Position numbers and translations under genes: made by a program
In this document: positions 55,033 to 63,588 of the stretch, piece after piece
Numbering within the stretch: position 1 is the stretch's first letter
Layout of the letters: each line of letters begins with the position of its first letter
The notes under the pieces: model-generated
Databases searched by the model: none
The model's input: only the letters and a program-made list of their open reading frames with translations
Told to the model about the DNA's origin: nothing
NCBI GenBank assembly: GCA_020723305.1
Contig: DYJC01000023.1
Coordinates: 1 to 64,000 of the forward strand
From: Desulfosudis oleivorans
Lineage (GTDB): Bacteria; Desulfobacterota; Desulfobacteria; Desulfobacterales; SURF-7
Direction: 5' to 3'
DNA length: 64,000 nt

Positions 55033-56661
55033 ATGATACATCTGACAAACATCAGCAAACAACATGGCTCGCAGATCCTTTTCCAGAATGCGAGCCTGCA
55101 GATCCTTTCCGGCAATCGAATCGGCCTGGTTGGGCCAAACGGTGTCGGCAAAACCACCGTATTCCGCCTGATTACCGGCGAGGAAAACCCCGATAACGGT
55201 GAAATCACCTGCGCTGCCAGAACCCGGATCGGTTATTTTTCCCAGAATGTCGGTGAAATGTCCGGCCGGTCCGCCCTTGCGGAGGTAATGTCAGCGGTAA
55301 AAGACCTGGTTACCATCGGCGAGCAGATCCGTGAGATGGAAATCGCCATGGGACAACCCATGTCCGACAATGCTATGGAATCCTTGCTGAAGCGATACGG
55401 TGATGCAGTGGAACAGTTTGAGCATGGCGGAGGCTATGAGCTGGAGTCCAGAGCCCAGGCAGTATTAACCGGACTGGGCATTCCTCCTGCCGATCATGAC
55501 CGGCCGGTGGAATCCTTCAGCGGCGGATGGAAAATGCGTATCGCCCTTGCCAAGATCCTGACACAGAATCCGGATGTATTGCTGCTGGACGAGCCCACCA
55601 ACCATCTGGACATGGAATCCATCCTCTGGATTGAAGACTGGCTGGCCAAGGAATTCAAAGGCGCGCTTCTCATGACCTGCCATGACCATGATTTCATGAA
55701 CCGCATTGTCACAAGAATCATTGAGGTAGGCAACCGGACGTTTACCACGTACAGCGGCAATTATGATTTTTACTTGCGGGAGCGGGAAATAAGGAGGGAG
55801 CAACTGCTGGCCAGCTATCGAAGGCAGCAGGAGATGCTGGCCAAGGAACAGGAATTCATTGCCAGGTTCGCAGCCAGGGCTTCCCATGCCTCCCAGGTGC
55901 AATCCAGGATTAAAAAAATTGAAAAAATCGAACGTATCGAAGTTCCGCCCGAACACCGCACCATCCGGTTTGCCTTCCCGGATCCTCCCCGCTCCGGTGA
56001 TGACGTGATCATGATGAAAGAGCTTTCCAAATCCTGGCCCCGGCCCTCGGGAGACTCAAAATCCGTTTTCGGCGGAGTATCCGGAATGATCCAGCGCCGG
56101 GATAAAATCGCGGTCGTCGGCGTAAACGGAGCTGGAAAATCAACATTTCTCAAGGTGCTGTCCGGCCAAACCCAACCAACGAATGGTGAGGTTGTGATCG
56201 GAGCCAATATTCATACGGGCTATTTCAGCCAGATTTCCATGGACATTCTCGACCCTGCCAAAACCGTTTTCACAACCATTCAGGATGCCATGCCGTACGC
56301 CAACATCGGCGTTGTCCGTAACCTTTGTGCAGCCTTCCTTTTCCAGGGAGACGACATTTATAAGAGAATCGACAAACTCTCCGGCGGTGAAAAAAGCCGC
56401 GTCGTTCTGGCAATACTTTTGACCCAGCCTGTCAATCTGCTGATCCTGGACGAGCCCACCAACCATCTGGATATCATTTCCCGCGAAATACTGCTGGAAG
56501 CCTTACAGAATTTTTCCGGAACCTTAGTACTCGTCAGTCATGACCGCCATTTTTTGCGTTCCCTGGTGAATCGCGTTTTTGAAATCGATCACGGCCAAAT
56601 GCTGATTTATGAAGGGGGATATGATTATTATCTGGAAAAGACCCAGCGAATTACCCGGTAA
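55033..56661 (+). CDS. ABC-F family ATPase
   Basis: The 542-residue protein has two ABC domains in one chain without membrane segments: Walker A GPNGVGKTT and GVNGAGKST, signatures SGGWKMRIALAKIL and SGGEKSRVVLAIL, and Walker B LLLDEPTNHLD and LLILDEPTNHLD. A linker with charged helices separates the halves. ABC-F proteins act on ribosomes (translation factors such as EttA/Uup or resistance proteins). The length and linker resemble housekeeping members. Ribosome site before the ATG is weak. Confidence 0.9.
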   Translation: MIHLTNISKQHGSQILFQNASLQILSGNRIGLVGPNGVGKTTVFRLITGEENPDNGEITCAARTRIGYFSQNVGEMSGRSALAEVMSAVKDLVTIGEQIREMEIAMGQPMSDNAMESLLKRYGDAVEQFEHGGGYELESRAQAVLTGLGIPPADHDRPVESFSGGWKMRIALAKILTQNPDVLLLDEPTNHLDMESILWIEDWLAKEFKGALLMTCHDHDFMNRIVTRIIEVGNRTFTTYSGNYDFYLREREIRREQLLASYRRQQEMLAKEQEFIARFAARASHASQVQSRIKKIEKIERIEVPPEHRTIRFAFPDPPRSGDDVIMMKELSKSWPRPSGDSKSVFGGVSGMIQRRDKIAVVGVNGAGKSTFLKVLSGQTQPTNGEVVIGANIHTGYFSQISMDILDPAKTVFTTIQDAMPYANIGVVRNLCAAFLFQGDDIYKRIDKLSGGEKSRVVLAILLTQPVNLLILDEPTNHLDIISREILLEALQNFSGTLVLVSHDRHFLRSLVNRVFEIDHGQMLIYEGGYDYYLEKTQRITR

Positions 56662-56674
56662 ACCGGATCAACCC

Positions 56675-56699
56675 TTTTGGATGTCATGTCCATCCAAAA
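56675..56699. repeat. Inverted repeat between convergent genes
   Basis: TTTTGGATG (56675-56683) and CATCCAAAA (56691-56699) form a perfect 9-bp stem with a 7-nt loop between the ABC-F stop and the amidohydrolase stop. Neither strand has a T-run immediately after it, so terminator function is uncertain. Confidence 0.5.
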
Positions 56700-56726
56700 A
56701 ATCCAATCAGAGGAATCGCTGTTGAA

Positions 56727-57953
56727 TCAATTCTGCAAGGCCGTGTTGGAAACAAAAATACTATCCGAAAGTTTCCGGCCGGTGCCTGGAAGATGAACCG
56801 TTCTTTTGAGAACGAAATCGAACAGCAGCGGATTGTAGTCGTAGATCTCATTCAGTAAGCTGCGTTCTTCGGGGCTGATGAATCCTTCCTTGACCAGGTC
56901 CCGGGTACGAAGGAGAATATTGACTCCCGGCATGGGATAGTCACTGCCGTTCACCAGACGATGATGCAGATCATCGCGTTTCAGAATGGTCGAAATGGGC
57001 ACAGACAGCCGATTGAACTGGAACTGCGCGGAAATCTCCCCAAAAAGCAGCCCTTCATATTTTTTTTCATCCATCAGCCGGAGAAACAGGGAGAAGCAGG
57101 AACGCTTTTCCCGATTCGGACTGTCCAGATCCACGCACTCTCCCAGACTGGCACAGTGGGCCATGATAACGCGGATGCCGTGGCTCAGCGGTTTTCGAAG
57201 CAGGAGCGGATTTCCCCACTGCTGATCCGCTTCCGCTTCCACAGCCTGTTCCTCGCCCGTATGGGTCAACAGAATCATCTCATGGGATTTCATTGCGGCA
57301 TAAAAGGGATCGAGCTTCGGGTCGGCCGGGTTGATCCCCATGGCATTGGGCAGCCATTTAACATACTTCGCACCTTTTTCAGCCCACTTCTCCAATTCCA
57401 GCAGAGCATCCTTGCGGTAGGGATTCACGGATATCACCGGCAGAAACACATCCGGATACTCCCGGCAAAGCTTGAAAACATATTCATTGGGCACATAGAA
57501 TTCCGTTTTCGCCGGATTCGGGGTGCCGTCCGGATTGTAGTAGCGGTCGAACGCCAGAATCCGATATTTTCCATGCTTCTCCATGGATCGGATCAGCCGG
57601 ACCAGGCGCCCCACATACTCCTCATCAGCATTGGCGACATCTCGAATTCCGGCTGCGCTGACATATATATTGAATTTAAGACGTTTGACGGGATGCCGCC
57701 ATTTGCGCATTTCCGGATTGACAAAGGTTCCGTTGTTCCCGGTTCCCAATCCCACGATATGGGTATGGTAGTCCAGCAACTGCCGGGCATCGATGCCTTC
57801 AAAAGCCTTGGCCACAATTGCTTTGGCTCCGGGAGACGCCTTGACGGCAAAATCTTCCGGCTCGTGTGTAAAGGCCCCGCCCATCTTATCGGTCAGACAA
57901 CCGGATAAAAAGAAAAGCAGCGCTATTCCCATAATAATATACATACATCTCAT
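56727..57953 (-). CDS. Amidohydrolase-family TIM-barrel lipoprotein
   Basis: From the ATG at 57953 the protein has a signal peptide with lipobox FLSGC, then an amidohydrolase-2-like barrel: DYHTH (metal HxH), AKYVKWLPN (Lys strand), LLTHTGEEQ, VIMAHCASLGE and the terminal Asp in LVNGSDYPMPG. These fit a binuclear or mononuclear metal hydrolase or decarboxylase. Attachment to the periplasmic face by lipidation is unusual for the family. An upstream ATG at 57983 is possible but lacks a ribosome site. Confidence 0.82.
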   Translation of the reverse strand: MRCMYIIMGIALLFFLSGCLTDKMGGAFTHEPEDFAVKASPGAKAIVAKAFEGIDARQLLDYHTHIVGLGTGNNGTFVNPEMRKWRHPVKRLKFNIYVSAAGIRDVANADEEYVGRLVRLIRSMEKHGKYRILAFDRYYNPDGTPNPAKTEFYVPNEYVFKLCREYPDVFLPVISVNPYRKDALLELEKWAEKGAKYVKWLPNAMGINPADPKLDPFYAAMKSHEMILLTHTGEEQAVEAEADQQWGNPLLLRKPLSHGIRVIMAHCASLGECVDLDSPNREKRSCFSLFLRLMDEKKYEGLLFGEISAQFQFNRLSVPISTILKRDDLHHRLVNGSDYPMPGVNILLRTRDLVKEGFISPEERSLLNEIYDYNPLLFDFVLKRTVHLPGTGRKLSDSIFVSNTALQN

Positions 57954-58020
57954 TGCAGTCTCGCATTTCCAGGGCCACCGCATCAGTATTTTCGTTTAAG
58001 GTTTGACCCTCGGAAACTAC

Positions 58021-58040
58021 GGGCGTATTGCAATACGCCC
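58021..58040. repeat. Perfect 20-bp palindrome between amidohydrolase and moeA
   Basis: GGGCGTATTGCAATACGCCC is a perfect 20-bp palindrome, flanked by CTAC on both sides. It lies just downstream of the MoeA-PBP stop and upstream of the amidohydrolase start. It could be a terminator-like stem or a protein site. Confidence 0.55.
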
Positions 58041-58044
58041 CTAC

Positions 58045-59973
58045 TCATATCATAATTTCGCCGGTTTTTTTTGTGCTGTAACCACCTAAAGACTCAACAC
58101 GTTTTTTAAAATCCGCTGTTTTTATGGTTTCAAGCAGAATTTTTATGTTTTCGGTTTCAAAAAAGATTTCCGGAATTACAAGGTCATACTGTTCCGTAAC
58201 AACAGGTATAAAATCAAGATGAAGGGCGTTTGCAGCGGCAAAGATGCCGAGCCCCGCATCAGCTGAGCCGCTCAGAACAGCTACAGCAACCGACATGTGG
58301 GTAAACTCTTCGTTGTCATATCCCTTTATCTGTTTCGAGTCGATTCCAAGCTGATTTAATTTGTAATCCAGCAGTATCCTGGTTCCAGAACCGCCCTGCC
58401 GGTTGATAAAGGTGATATCCTGACGGGCAAGATCTTCGATCCCCTTGATGTTTTTTGGATTTCCTCTTGCAACAAGCAGCCCCTGATCCCGGAATACCAG
58501 GTTGACAAGTTTTATTCTCATATCCGGAAGATATTTTTGGATGTAGGAGACATTATAGGAACCGTCCGTTGTATCCAGAAGATGAGAACCTGCAAGGTGG
58601 CACACCCCGTTTTTTACTGCCATAAGACCGCCCATGCTGCCGACATGACTTGAAGAGAGCGTAAGGTTGCTGCGCCCCGCCTTTATGATATCAGATAGAA
58701 CATCGAGCGTATTGTCATGGCTTCCGACCACAACGATCGTATTGTTTATTGAGGAAAGCGGCCGCAGGAGTTCAGCCTGAACAGGCTCCTGGGCATTGAT
58801 TCCTTCCACATGATTCGGAATGCGTATAATGCCGTCTGCCTCGGTAATCGATGTGATGCATCCTGCACCCCTTGGAAGGGATGTTGCGATTACCTTGTTG
58901 CCGACTTTCCCGAGCTTTACCCGCAGAAACTCCTCCACTCCCAGTTTGGATGCAATCTTCTTTGCAGGCATGACTTCCGTCTTTGGTCTTTCTTTCTCCG
59001 GCTGTCCCAGCATTTTGCAAAGCACCGGATAGACAAACTGCTCAAAAGCAATAATGGCCGACACCGGATATCCGGGAATCCCAAAAACCGGTTTATTACC
59101 AACAGCACCGATCACAACCGGTTTTCCAGGCATGATGGTGACACCGTGAACCAGCACTTCACCAGCTTCAGATATAATGCTTTTTGCATAATCTTCTGAC
59201 CCGGCGGATGATCCGCCTATGATCAGGACAATATCATATTCTCCCTGGATGCCTTTCAGGAGGGCCTCTTTTATTTTCCCTGCGTCATCCTTTATTTTCT
59301 CGTGCCTTTCGTAGACTCCTCCTGAAGACTCAACCAGTTTGCCAAGGACAAAGGAATTGGTTTCGAGAACCTGCCCTGGAATAAGCTGGTCAATGTCCGC
59401 TTCATTCCAGTCAACAAGTTCCGATCCGGTCGGAATGATCAGCACCCGGGGCTTTTTCCTCACGGAAACCGAGAAAATGCCGCCGGAAAGAAGCGCGCCG
59501 ACACAGTAAGGGGTAATAACATGATTCCGGGGAAACAGAAGTTCGGTTGCAACAATATCTTCTCCCATTTTTCTCACATGCTGCCAGGGTACGGCAGGTG
59601 CCTCAATTTCTATCCGGTTTTCATCCAGGATATTCACATGTTCAATCATGATGACGGAATTTGTCTCTTTGGGAAGAACATGGCCGGTGTTCAGAAAAAA
59701 AATATCCTTGTTTATAATAAGCTGTTTCGGCTGTGTCTCGCTTGCTCCAAACGTATTTTCCGCTTTTACGGCAATGCCGTCCATGGCTGCGGAATGAAAA
59801 TTCGGGGATGAAAGCCTTGCACTGACGGCTTCCGCCGTCACCCTGTTGATTGCATCCAAAACCGGAACAGTTTCGCCCGGAAGGTTTTGAATATGAGAAA
59901 ATCCGGTAAATAGAATCTCTCTGGCTTCTTCAAGGGTCTTCATTTTCAAATAGACATTGCGTGTATTCATCAT
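58045..59973 (-). CDS. MoeA-type molybdopterin molybdotransferase fused to a periplasmic-binding-protein-like domain
   Basis: The 642-residue protein has MoeA features in residues ~1-410 (PNFHSAAMDGIAVKAENTF, RVLIIPTGSELV, VLIIGGSSAGSEDYAKSII, GITIMPGKPVV-like VTIMPGKPVVIG, FGIPGYPVSAI). From about 425 a PBP-type ligand domain follows (IVVVGSHDNTLDVLSDII, VGSMGGLMAVKNGVCHLAGSHLLD, NRQGGSGTRILLDYKL). Such fusions occur in anaerobes and may bind molybdate, tungstate or another ligand. The start has GAGGAG 3 nt before the first ATG, or 6 nt before a second ATG. It follows the MoeA-only paralogue by 31 nt. Confidence 0.88.
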   Translation of the reverse strand: MMNTRNVYLKMKTLEEAREILFTGFSHIQNLPGETVPVLDAINRVTAEAVSARLSSPNFHSAAMDGIAVKAENTFGASETQPKQLIINKDIFFLNTGHVLPKETNSVIMIEHVNILDENRIEIEAPAVPWQHVRKMGEDIVATELLFPRNHVITPYCVGALLSGGIFSVSVRKKPRVLIIPTGSELVDWNEADIDQLIPGQVLETNSFVLGKLVESSGGVYERHEKIKDDAGKIKEALLKGIQGEYDIVLIIGGSSAGSEDYAKSIISEAGEVLVHGVTIMPGKPVVIGAVGNKPVFGIPGYPVSAIIAFEQFVYPVLCKMLGQPEKERPKTEVMPAKKIASKLGVEEFLRVKLGKVGNKVIATSLPRGAGCITSITEADGIIRIPNHVEGINAQEPVQAELLRPLSSINNTIVVVGSHDNTLDVLSDIIKAGRSNLTLSSSHVGSMGGLMAVKNGVCHLAGSHLLDTTDGSYNVSYIQKYLPDMRIKLVNLVFRDQGLLVARGNPKNIKGIEDLARQDITFINRQGGSGTRILLDYKLNQLGIDSKQIKGYDNEEFTHMSVAVAVLSGSADAGLGIFAAANALHLDFIPVVTEQYDLVIPEIFFETENIKILLETIKTADFKKRVESLGGYSTKKTGEIMI

Positions 59974-60004
59974 GAACTCCTCAACAATTGCAATCCGTCA
60001 TATT

Positions 60005-61234
60005 TCACATCAGAAAAACTTTTACTTCAGTTCCCTTTTCAAGGCCTTCTACATTCTTGCCGATCTCTATCAATCCGTCTGCCTTGATCATGGTGTTGAT
60101 CAGCCCGGATTTGCCCAGGATGGGTTCTGCCCATAGAACACCCTCTTTTTCATTCAGCCTGACCCGGATGTATTCTGTTCTTCCCTGAGCTGAAGAGACA
60201 TTTCGCAGGAGCCTTGCGGGAAAGGTAACCTGGTTTTTCCGCTCCGGCAGAAAACCGCTTATTTTTTCAATAAAAGGTTTTACCACCACGGAAAAAACAA
60301 TCATGGCTGAAACAACATGACCGGGAAGTCCCCAAATCTGCTTTTGGCCTGACCTGGCCAGAATCGTTGGTTTTCCGGGGCTGATGGAGATTCCATGAAC
60401 CATGATTTCAGAATCCGGTAAAGCGGATAAAACTTCAATTGTAAAGTCGCGGGTACCGACAGAGCTTCCTCCGGATATCAAAACCATATCGCAACCCTGC
60501 AAGGCTTCCCGGCATTTTTCCAGAAGATTCTGATAATCATCTTTAATGATACCAAAAGTAAAAGGTATGCCGCCTGCCTCGATTACCTGTCCGGAAAGAG
60601 TGTAGGTGTTGATATCCCGGATCTGTCCCGGATTAGGAGTTTCCGTAAGAGGTACCACTTCATCGCCTGTTGAAATGATTCCGATTACCGGTTTTGTAAA
60701 GACCTTTACTTTTTCTTTTCCAAAAGCAGCCAGCAGGCCTGTTTCCTGCGGCCGTATTTTTTGTCCAATATTCAGAACAACACTCCCTTTGGAAAAATCC
60801 TCCCCCTTTTCAATCACGTTATGCCCGGGTGCAATGCCCTTGTATACTTCGATTGTTTTTTCATCAAGAACTTCAGTGTGTTCGATCATGGTCACGCTGT
60901 CGGTTCCCTTGGGAAGCATTCCTCCGGTTGATATTCTGACAGCTTCTCCCGGTCCGACGGATAAACAAGGGGTTTCACCCATTGCAATCGATCCGACAAC
61001 ATGGATAAATGCAGGGTTTTCTTCCGACGCGCCAAATGTCGACGAGGCGCGCAAGGCATATCCATCCATGGTTGAGCGGGAAAATCCGGGAAGATCAATA
61101 TCGGCAGTGATCTCTTCTGCCAGAATCCGGCCCAATGTTTTTTCAATCACAACCTGCTCTGTTTCAACTGCTGGAAAAAAAGAGGTGTATTCAAAAACTT
61201 TATCTATGTCTGTAACTTTGAAAAAATCCTTCAT
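60005..61234 (-). CDS. moeA: MoeA molybdopterin molybdotransferase
   Basis: Starting at MKDFFKVTDIDKV (61234), the 410-residue protein shows MoeA motifs: PGFSRSTMDGYALRAS, TGGMLPKGTDSVTMIEH, GIISTGDEVV, ISGGSSVGTRDFTIEVL, GISISPGKPTI and GLPGHVVSAMIV. It inserts molybdate into adenylylated molybdopterin. It starts 16 nt after FdhD, in the order MOSC-FdhD-MoeA-MoeA/PBP. A longer frame to 61318 overlaps FdhD and is not used. Two different MoeA proteins may serve Mo and W, or bis-MGD, separately. Confidence 0.9.
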   Translation of the reverse strand: MKDFFKVTDIDKVFEYTSFFPAVETEQVVIEKTLGRILAEEITADIDLPGFSRSTMDGYALRASSTFGASEENPAFIHVVGSIAMGETPCLSVGPGEAVRISTGGMLPKGTDSVTMIEHTEVLDEKTIEVYKGIAPGHNVIEKGEDFSKGSVVLNIGQKIRPQETGLLAAFGKEKVKVFTKPVIGIISTGDEVVPLTETPNPGQIRDINTYTLSGQVIEAGGIPFTFGIIKDDYQNLLEKCREALQGCDMVLISGGSSVGTRDFTIEVLSALPDSEIMVHGISISPGKPTILARSGQKQIWGLPGHVVSAMIVFSVVVKPFIEKISGFLPERKNQVTFPARLLRNVSSAQGRTEYIRVRLNEKEGVLWAEPILGKSGLINTMIKADGLIEIGKNVEGLEKGTEVKVFLM

Positions 61235-61250
61235 CTTGATTCCTGACCTC

Positions 61251-62087
61251 TTACGATATTTTGAGCCGTTGTCCGCCACAAAAAAGGTATAAGCCGGACG
61301 CGCCATCCGAACAAGCAAGCGTCATGTTCAGACTGTCCGCCAGGGTAACGGCCAGAGAGGTGGGACGGGAGTAGGCCAGAATGACGGGAATTCTTGCCCT
61401 GGCCGCTTTCTGAACCAGTTCATAACTGATCCTGGAAGAAAGAACCAGAAGTTTTGCCGAAGATAAACGGCCATCCAGAAAGAGCTTGCCGACCGCTTTG
61501 TCCAGTGCGTTATGGCGGCCCACATCCTCTGCAATGGAAAGGCAAGTCAAATCCGCATTGTAAATGGCTGCCGCATGTGCGGCACGGGTTTTCTGCCGGA
61601 GCGGCTGCTGTTCAGGAAGAGCATTCAGGCAGGCAATGGCTTCCTGTATATCAAAAACGGTTTCATCCAAAAGGGGTCGAAGTGACTGGTATAATTCCGA
61701 GACGACTTCCTTTCCGCAAATACCGCAACTGGTCTGGCTGATGTACTCCCGGCGATCCAGTTTGTCAGGAATAAGCTTTCGTCTCTCAGGTGTCAGGGTG
61801 ATTGTGACGACATTGGTGTTATCCGCCTCGCAAACCCCCAGCGAAGCAATATCCGATGGCCTGTCCACCAGACCTTCAGCCAGACACAGCCCGGCGGCCT
61901 GTGCAACCTCATCACCCGGTGTCCGCATGACCACCACATAGGGTTTTCCTTCCACCCGGATGGCCAGAGGTTCTTCGGCAATCAGCCTGCCGGCGGTTTT
62001 TTTTCCGTTCACCGGCGGCCCCCAATGGGAAGCCGAAAAGTCAACACTGTTTTCCAAAATACCCTCCAAACGAAAAACAGATTTCAA
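61251..62087 (-). CDS. fdhD: FdhD sulfurtransferase for formate dehydrogenase
   Basis: The 278-residue protein has the FdhD signature with the functional Cys pair TSCGICGK (C121 and C124), RTPGDEVAQAAGLCLAEGLV and AEDVGRHNALDKAVGKLF. It transfers sulfur from IscS to the bis-MGD cofactor, activating formate dehydrogenases. No formate dehydrogenase is in the window, so the target is encoded elsewhere. It overlaps the MOSC gene stop by 4 nt. Confidence 0.92.
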   Translation of the reverse strand: MKSVFRLEGILENSVDFSASHWGPPVNGKKTAGRLIAEEPLAIRVEGKPYVVVMRTPGDEVAQAAGLCLAEGLVDRPSDIASLGVCEADNTNVVTITLTPERRKLIPDKLDRREYISQTSCGICGKEVVSELYQSLRPLLDETVFDIQEAIACLNALPEQQPLRQKTRAAHAAAIYNADLTCLSIAEDVGRHNALDKAVGKLFLDGRLSSAKLLVLSSRISYELVQKAARARIPVILAYSRPTSLAVTLADSLNMTLACSDGASGLYLFCGGQRLKIS

Positions 62088-62530
62088 TCCGTTTCCTGTT
62101 TGCCCAAAATTTCCACCGGATCATCGATCCGGATCTCACCGCCGCATAATACCTTGGCAAATACGCCTTCTCTGGGCATGATACAGTCGCCTGCCTGGTA
62201 ATAAATAGCGCATTTTTTAATGCACTCCTTGCCGATCTGCGTGATTTCCAACAAAGCGGTTTCTCCCAACCGAACTTGGGTTCCAACAGGAAGGTTTTTC
62301 CAATCAATACCAATAGTCGCAATATTTTCGGCAAAATCACCAAAAGTCACGGTCAAACCCTGCTGCCTGGCCTTTTCAATACTCTCCCCAGCCAGAAAAC
62401 TCACCTGACGGTGCCAATCTCCGGCATGAGCGTCTCCTTCTATGCCGAAATTTTCAATCAAACGCGCAGCAGGAATGCAGGTTTTCCGCGTTCCCTTTTT
62501 CTTGCTCATAGCAATACTGATAATTTTCAT
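62084..62530 (-). CDS. MOSC-domain protein
   Basis: From the ATG at 62530 (GGTGGA just upstream) the protein has 148 residues with the MOSC core: GIEGDAHAGDWHRQVSFLAGESIEKARQQG, FGDFAENIATIGIDWKNLPVGTQVRLGETALLEITQIGKEC and the reactive Cys region IKKCAIYYQAG. MOSC domains bind molybdenum cofactor or transfer sulfur. A GTG at 62539 is an alternative start. It is the first gene of the Mo-cofactor operon. Confidence 0.88.
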   Translation of the reverse strand: MKIISIAMSKKKGTRKTCIPAARLIENFGIEGDAHAGDWHRQVSFLAGESIEKARQQGLTVTFGDFAENIATIGIDWKNLPVGTQVRLGETALLEITQIGKECIKKCAIYYQAGDCIMPREGVFAKVLCGGEIRIDDPVEILGKQETD

Positions 62531-62589
62531 GATCTCCACCAGGCTACACTATTTGTTCTCAGGGAGGATGCATCACCCATACTCTCTTT

Positions 62590-62616
62590 ATTATACCGAA
62601 TTGCGGATACATTCAA
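62590..62616 (-). promoter_or_regulatory. Putative promoter of the Mo-cofactor operon
   Basis: On the minus strand, TTGAAT (62616-62611) precedes a perfect TATAAT (62595-62590) by 15 nt. The spacing is short but the -10 is consensus. It lies about 60 nt upstream of the MOSC start. No Moco riboswitch core was recognised in the leader. Confidence 0.4.
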
Positions 62617-62685
62617 TAGTCAGCGTGATTATTTTGAGTCTTGACCGGAAAAAATCCCGATTTCCCTATTTCTCCAAAAAAGTTG

Positions 62686-62715
62686 TTGACATGCGAAATT
62701 ATTTCGAACAGTAAT
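62686..62715 (+). promoter_or_regulatory. Putative promoter with embedded operator, caspase gene
   Basis: TTGACA (62686-62691) and AGTAAT (62710-62715) with an 18-nt spacer form a plausible promoter. Between them lies CGAAATTATTTCG (62694-62706), an inverted repeat with a single central base. A repressor bound there would block transcription of the caspase-like gene. Confidence 0.5.
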
Positions 62716-62785
62716 GACGTAGACTCGAGAGAGGCGGTATACACGGACAGAGGATTTTTTTTAAAGATAAAAAAAAGGAGAAATT

Positions 62786-63577
62786 ATGACCCGGAAAGCG
62801 CTGCTGGTTGGAATCAATGATTACAAGGAAATCAACGATCTTAACGGATGCGTCAATGATGTTACCAACATCCGGGATGTTCTGTTAAGATATTATGACT
62901 TTACCGTCCCGGATATCAGGGTGCTGGTGGAAAAAGAAAATATCCTGAGCCGACTGAAATGGCTGGTCACCGGCGCCAAAAAAGGCGACATTCTGGTGTT
63001 CCAATACTCGGGACACGGAACACAGATCCGGGACCGCAATGGCGATGAATTGAAAGACCATATGGATGAAGCCATCTGCCCCTGGGGTACAAACTGGGAC
63101 GGCGGCCTCATACTGGATGATGATCTGTGCGAGATTTTTCAGGGAATCAAAACCGGAGTTACGCTTGAAGTCATCCTGGATTCCTGTTTTTCCGGAACCG
63201 GCACACGGGAGATTGCATTGGAAAAGAAAATGAAAATCCGGTTTCTGGCTCCTCCCATTGATATTGAATGCAGAAACGAGGAAGGCCTGAAAGTCAGAAA
63301 TATCGGCAGGAAGGAAACCAACCGGAAACATAATCATGTTCTCTGGTCAGGCTGCAAGGAATCCCAGACTTCGGCGGACGCTCTAATCGGTAATACCTAT
63401 AACGGGGCATTCACCTATTTTTTCTGCAAACATATCCGGAAAACGCAAGGAAGGATAAGCCGGAGTGAACTGATTAAGCGTGTCAAAGCATCCCTGAAAT
63501 ATGAAAAATTTTCTCAGGTTCCACAACTGGAGACATCTGATGCCGCAAAAAAGCAGAAAAATATTTTTGAAGCGTAA
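62786..63577 (+). CDS. Caspase-family (C14) peptidase, metacaspase-like
   Basis: The 263-residue protein is a single caspase p20-like fold: KALLVGINDYKEINDLNGCVNDVTNI, the catalytic His in FQYSGHGTQ (H77) and Cys in LDSCFSGTG (C134), with the basic/acid pocket segment MDEAICPW between. AAGGAG precedes the ATG. There is no signal peptide or fused sensor. Bacterial caspase-like proteases occur in signalling and cell-death or defence systems. The gene converges with a TetR gene 11 bp away, but no other defence-type gene adjoins it. Confidence 0.88.
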   Translation: MTRKALLVGINDYKEINDLNGCVNDVTNIRDVLLRYYDFTVPDIRVLVEKENILSRLKWLVTGAKKGDILVFQYSGHGTQIRDRNGDELKDHMDEAICPWGTNWDGGLILDDDLCEIFQGIKTGVTLEVILDSCFSGTGTREIALEKKMKIRFLAPPIDIECRNEEGLKVRNIGRKETNRKHNHVLWSGCKESQTSADALIGNTYNGAFTYFFCKHIRKTQGRISRSELIKRVKASLKYEKFSQVPQLETSDAAKKQKNIFEA

Positions 63578-63588
63578 GTAGAGTACGG

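Noticed and set aside
56675..56699. Bidirectional terminator between ABC-F and amidohydrolase genes
   Set aside because: The stem is perfect, but neither strand has a T-run right after it, so it is listed only as an inverted repeat.
56961..57908. 315-codon plus-strand frame opposite the amidohydrolase
   Set aside because: The minus-strand frame has a lipobox and the full metal-ligand set; the plus frame has no recognisable family pattern.
62531..62640. Molybdenum cofactor riboswitch before the MOSC-FdhD-MoeA operon
   Set aside because: The leader has a possible promoter but no recognisable Moco riboswitch core.
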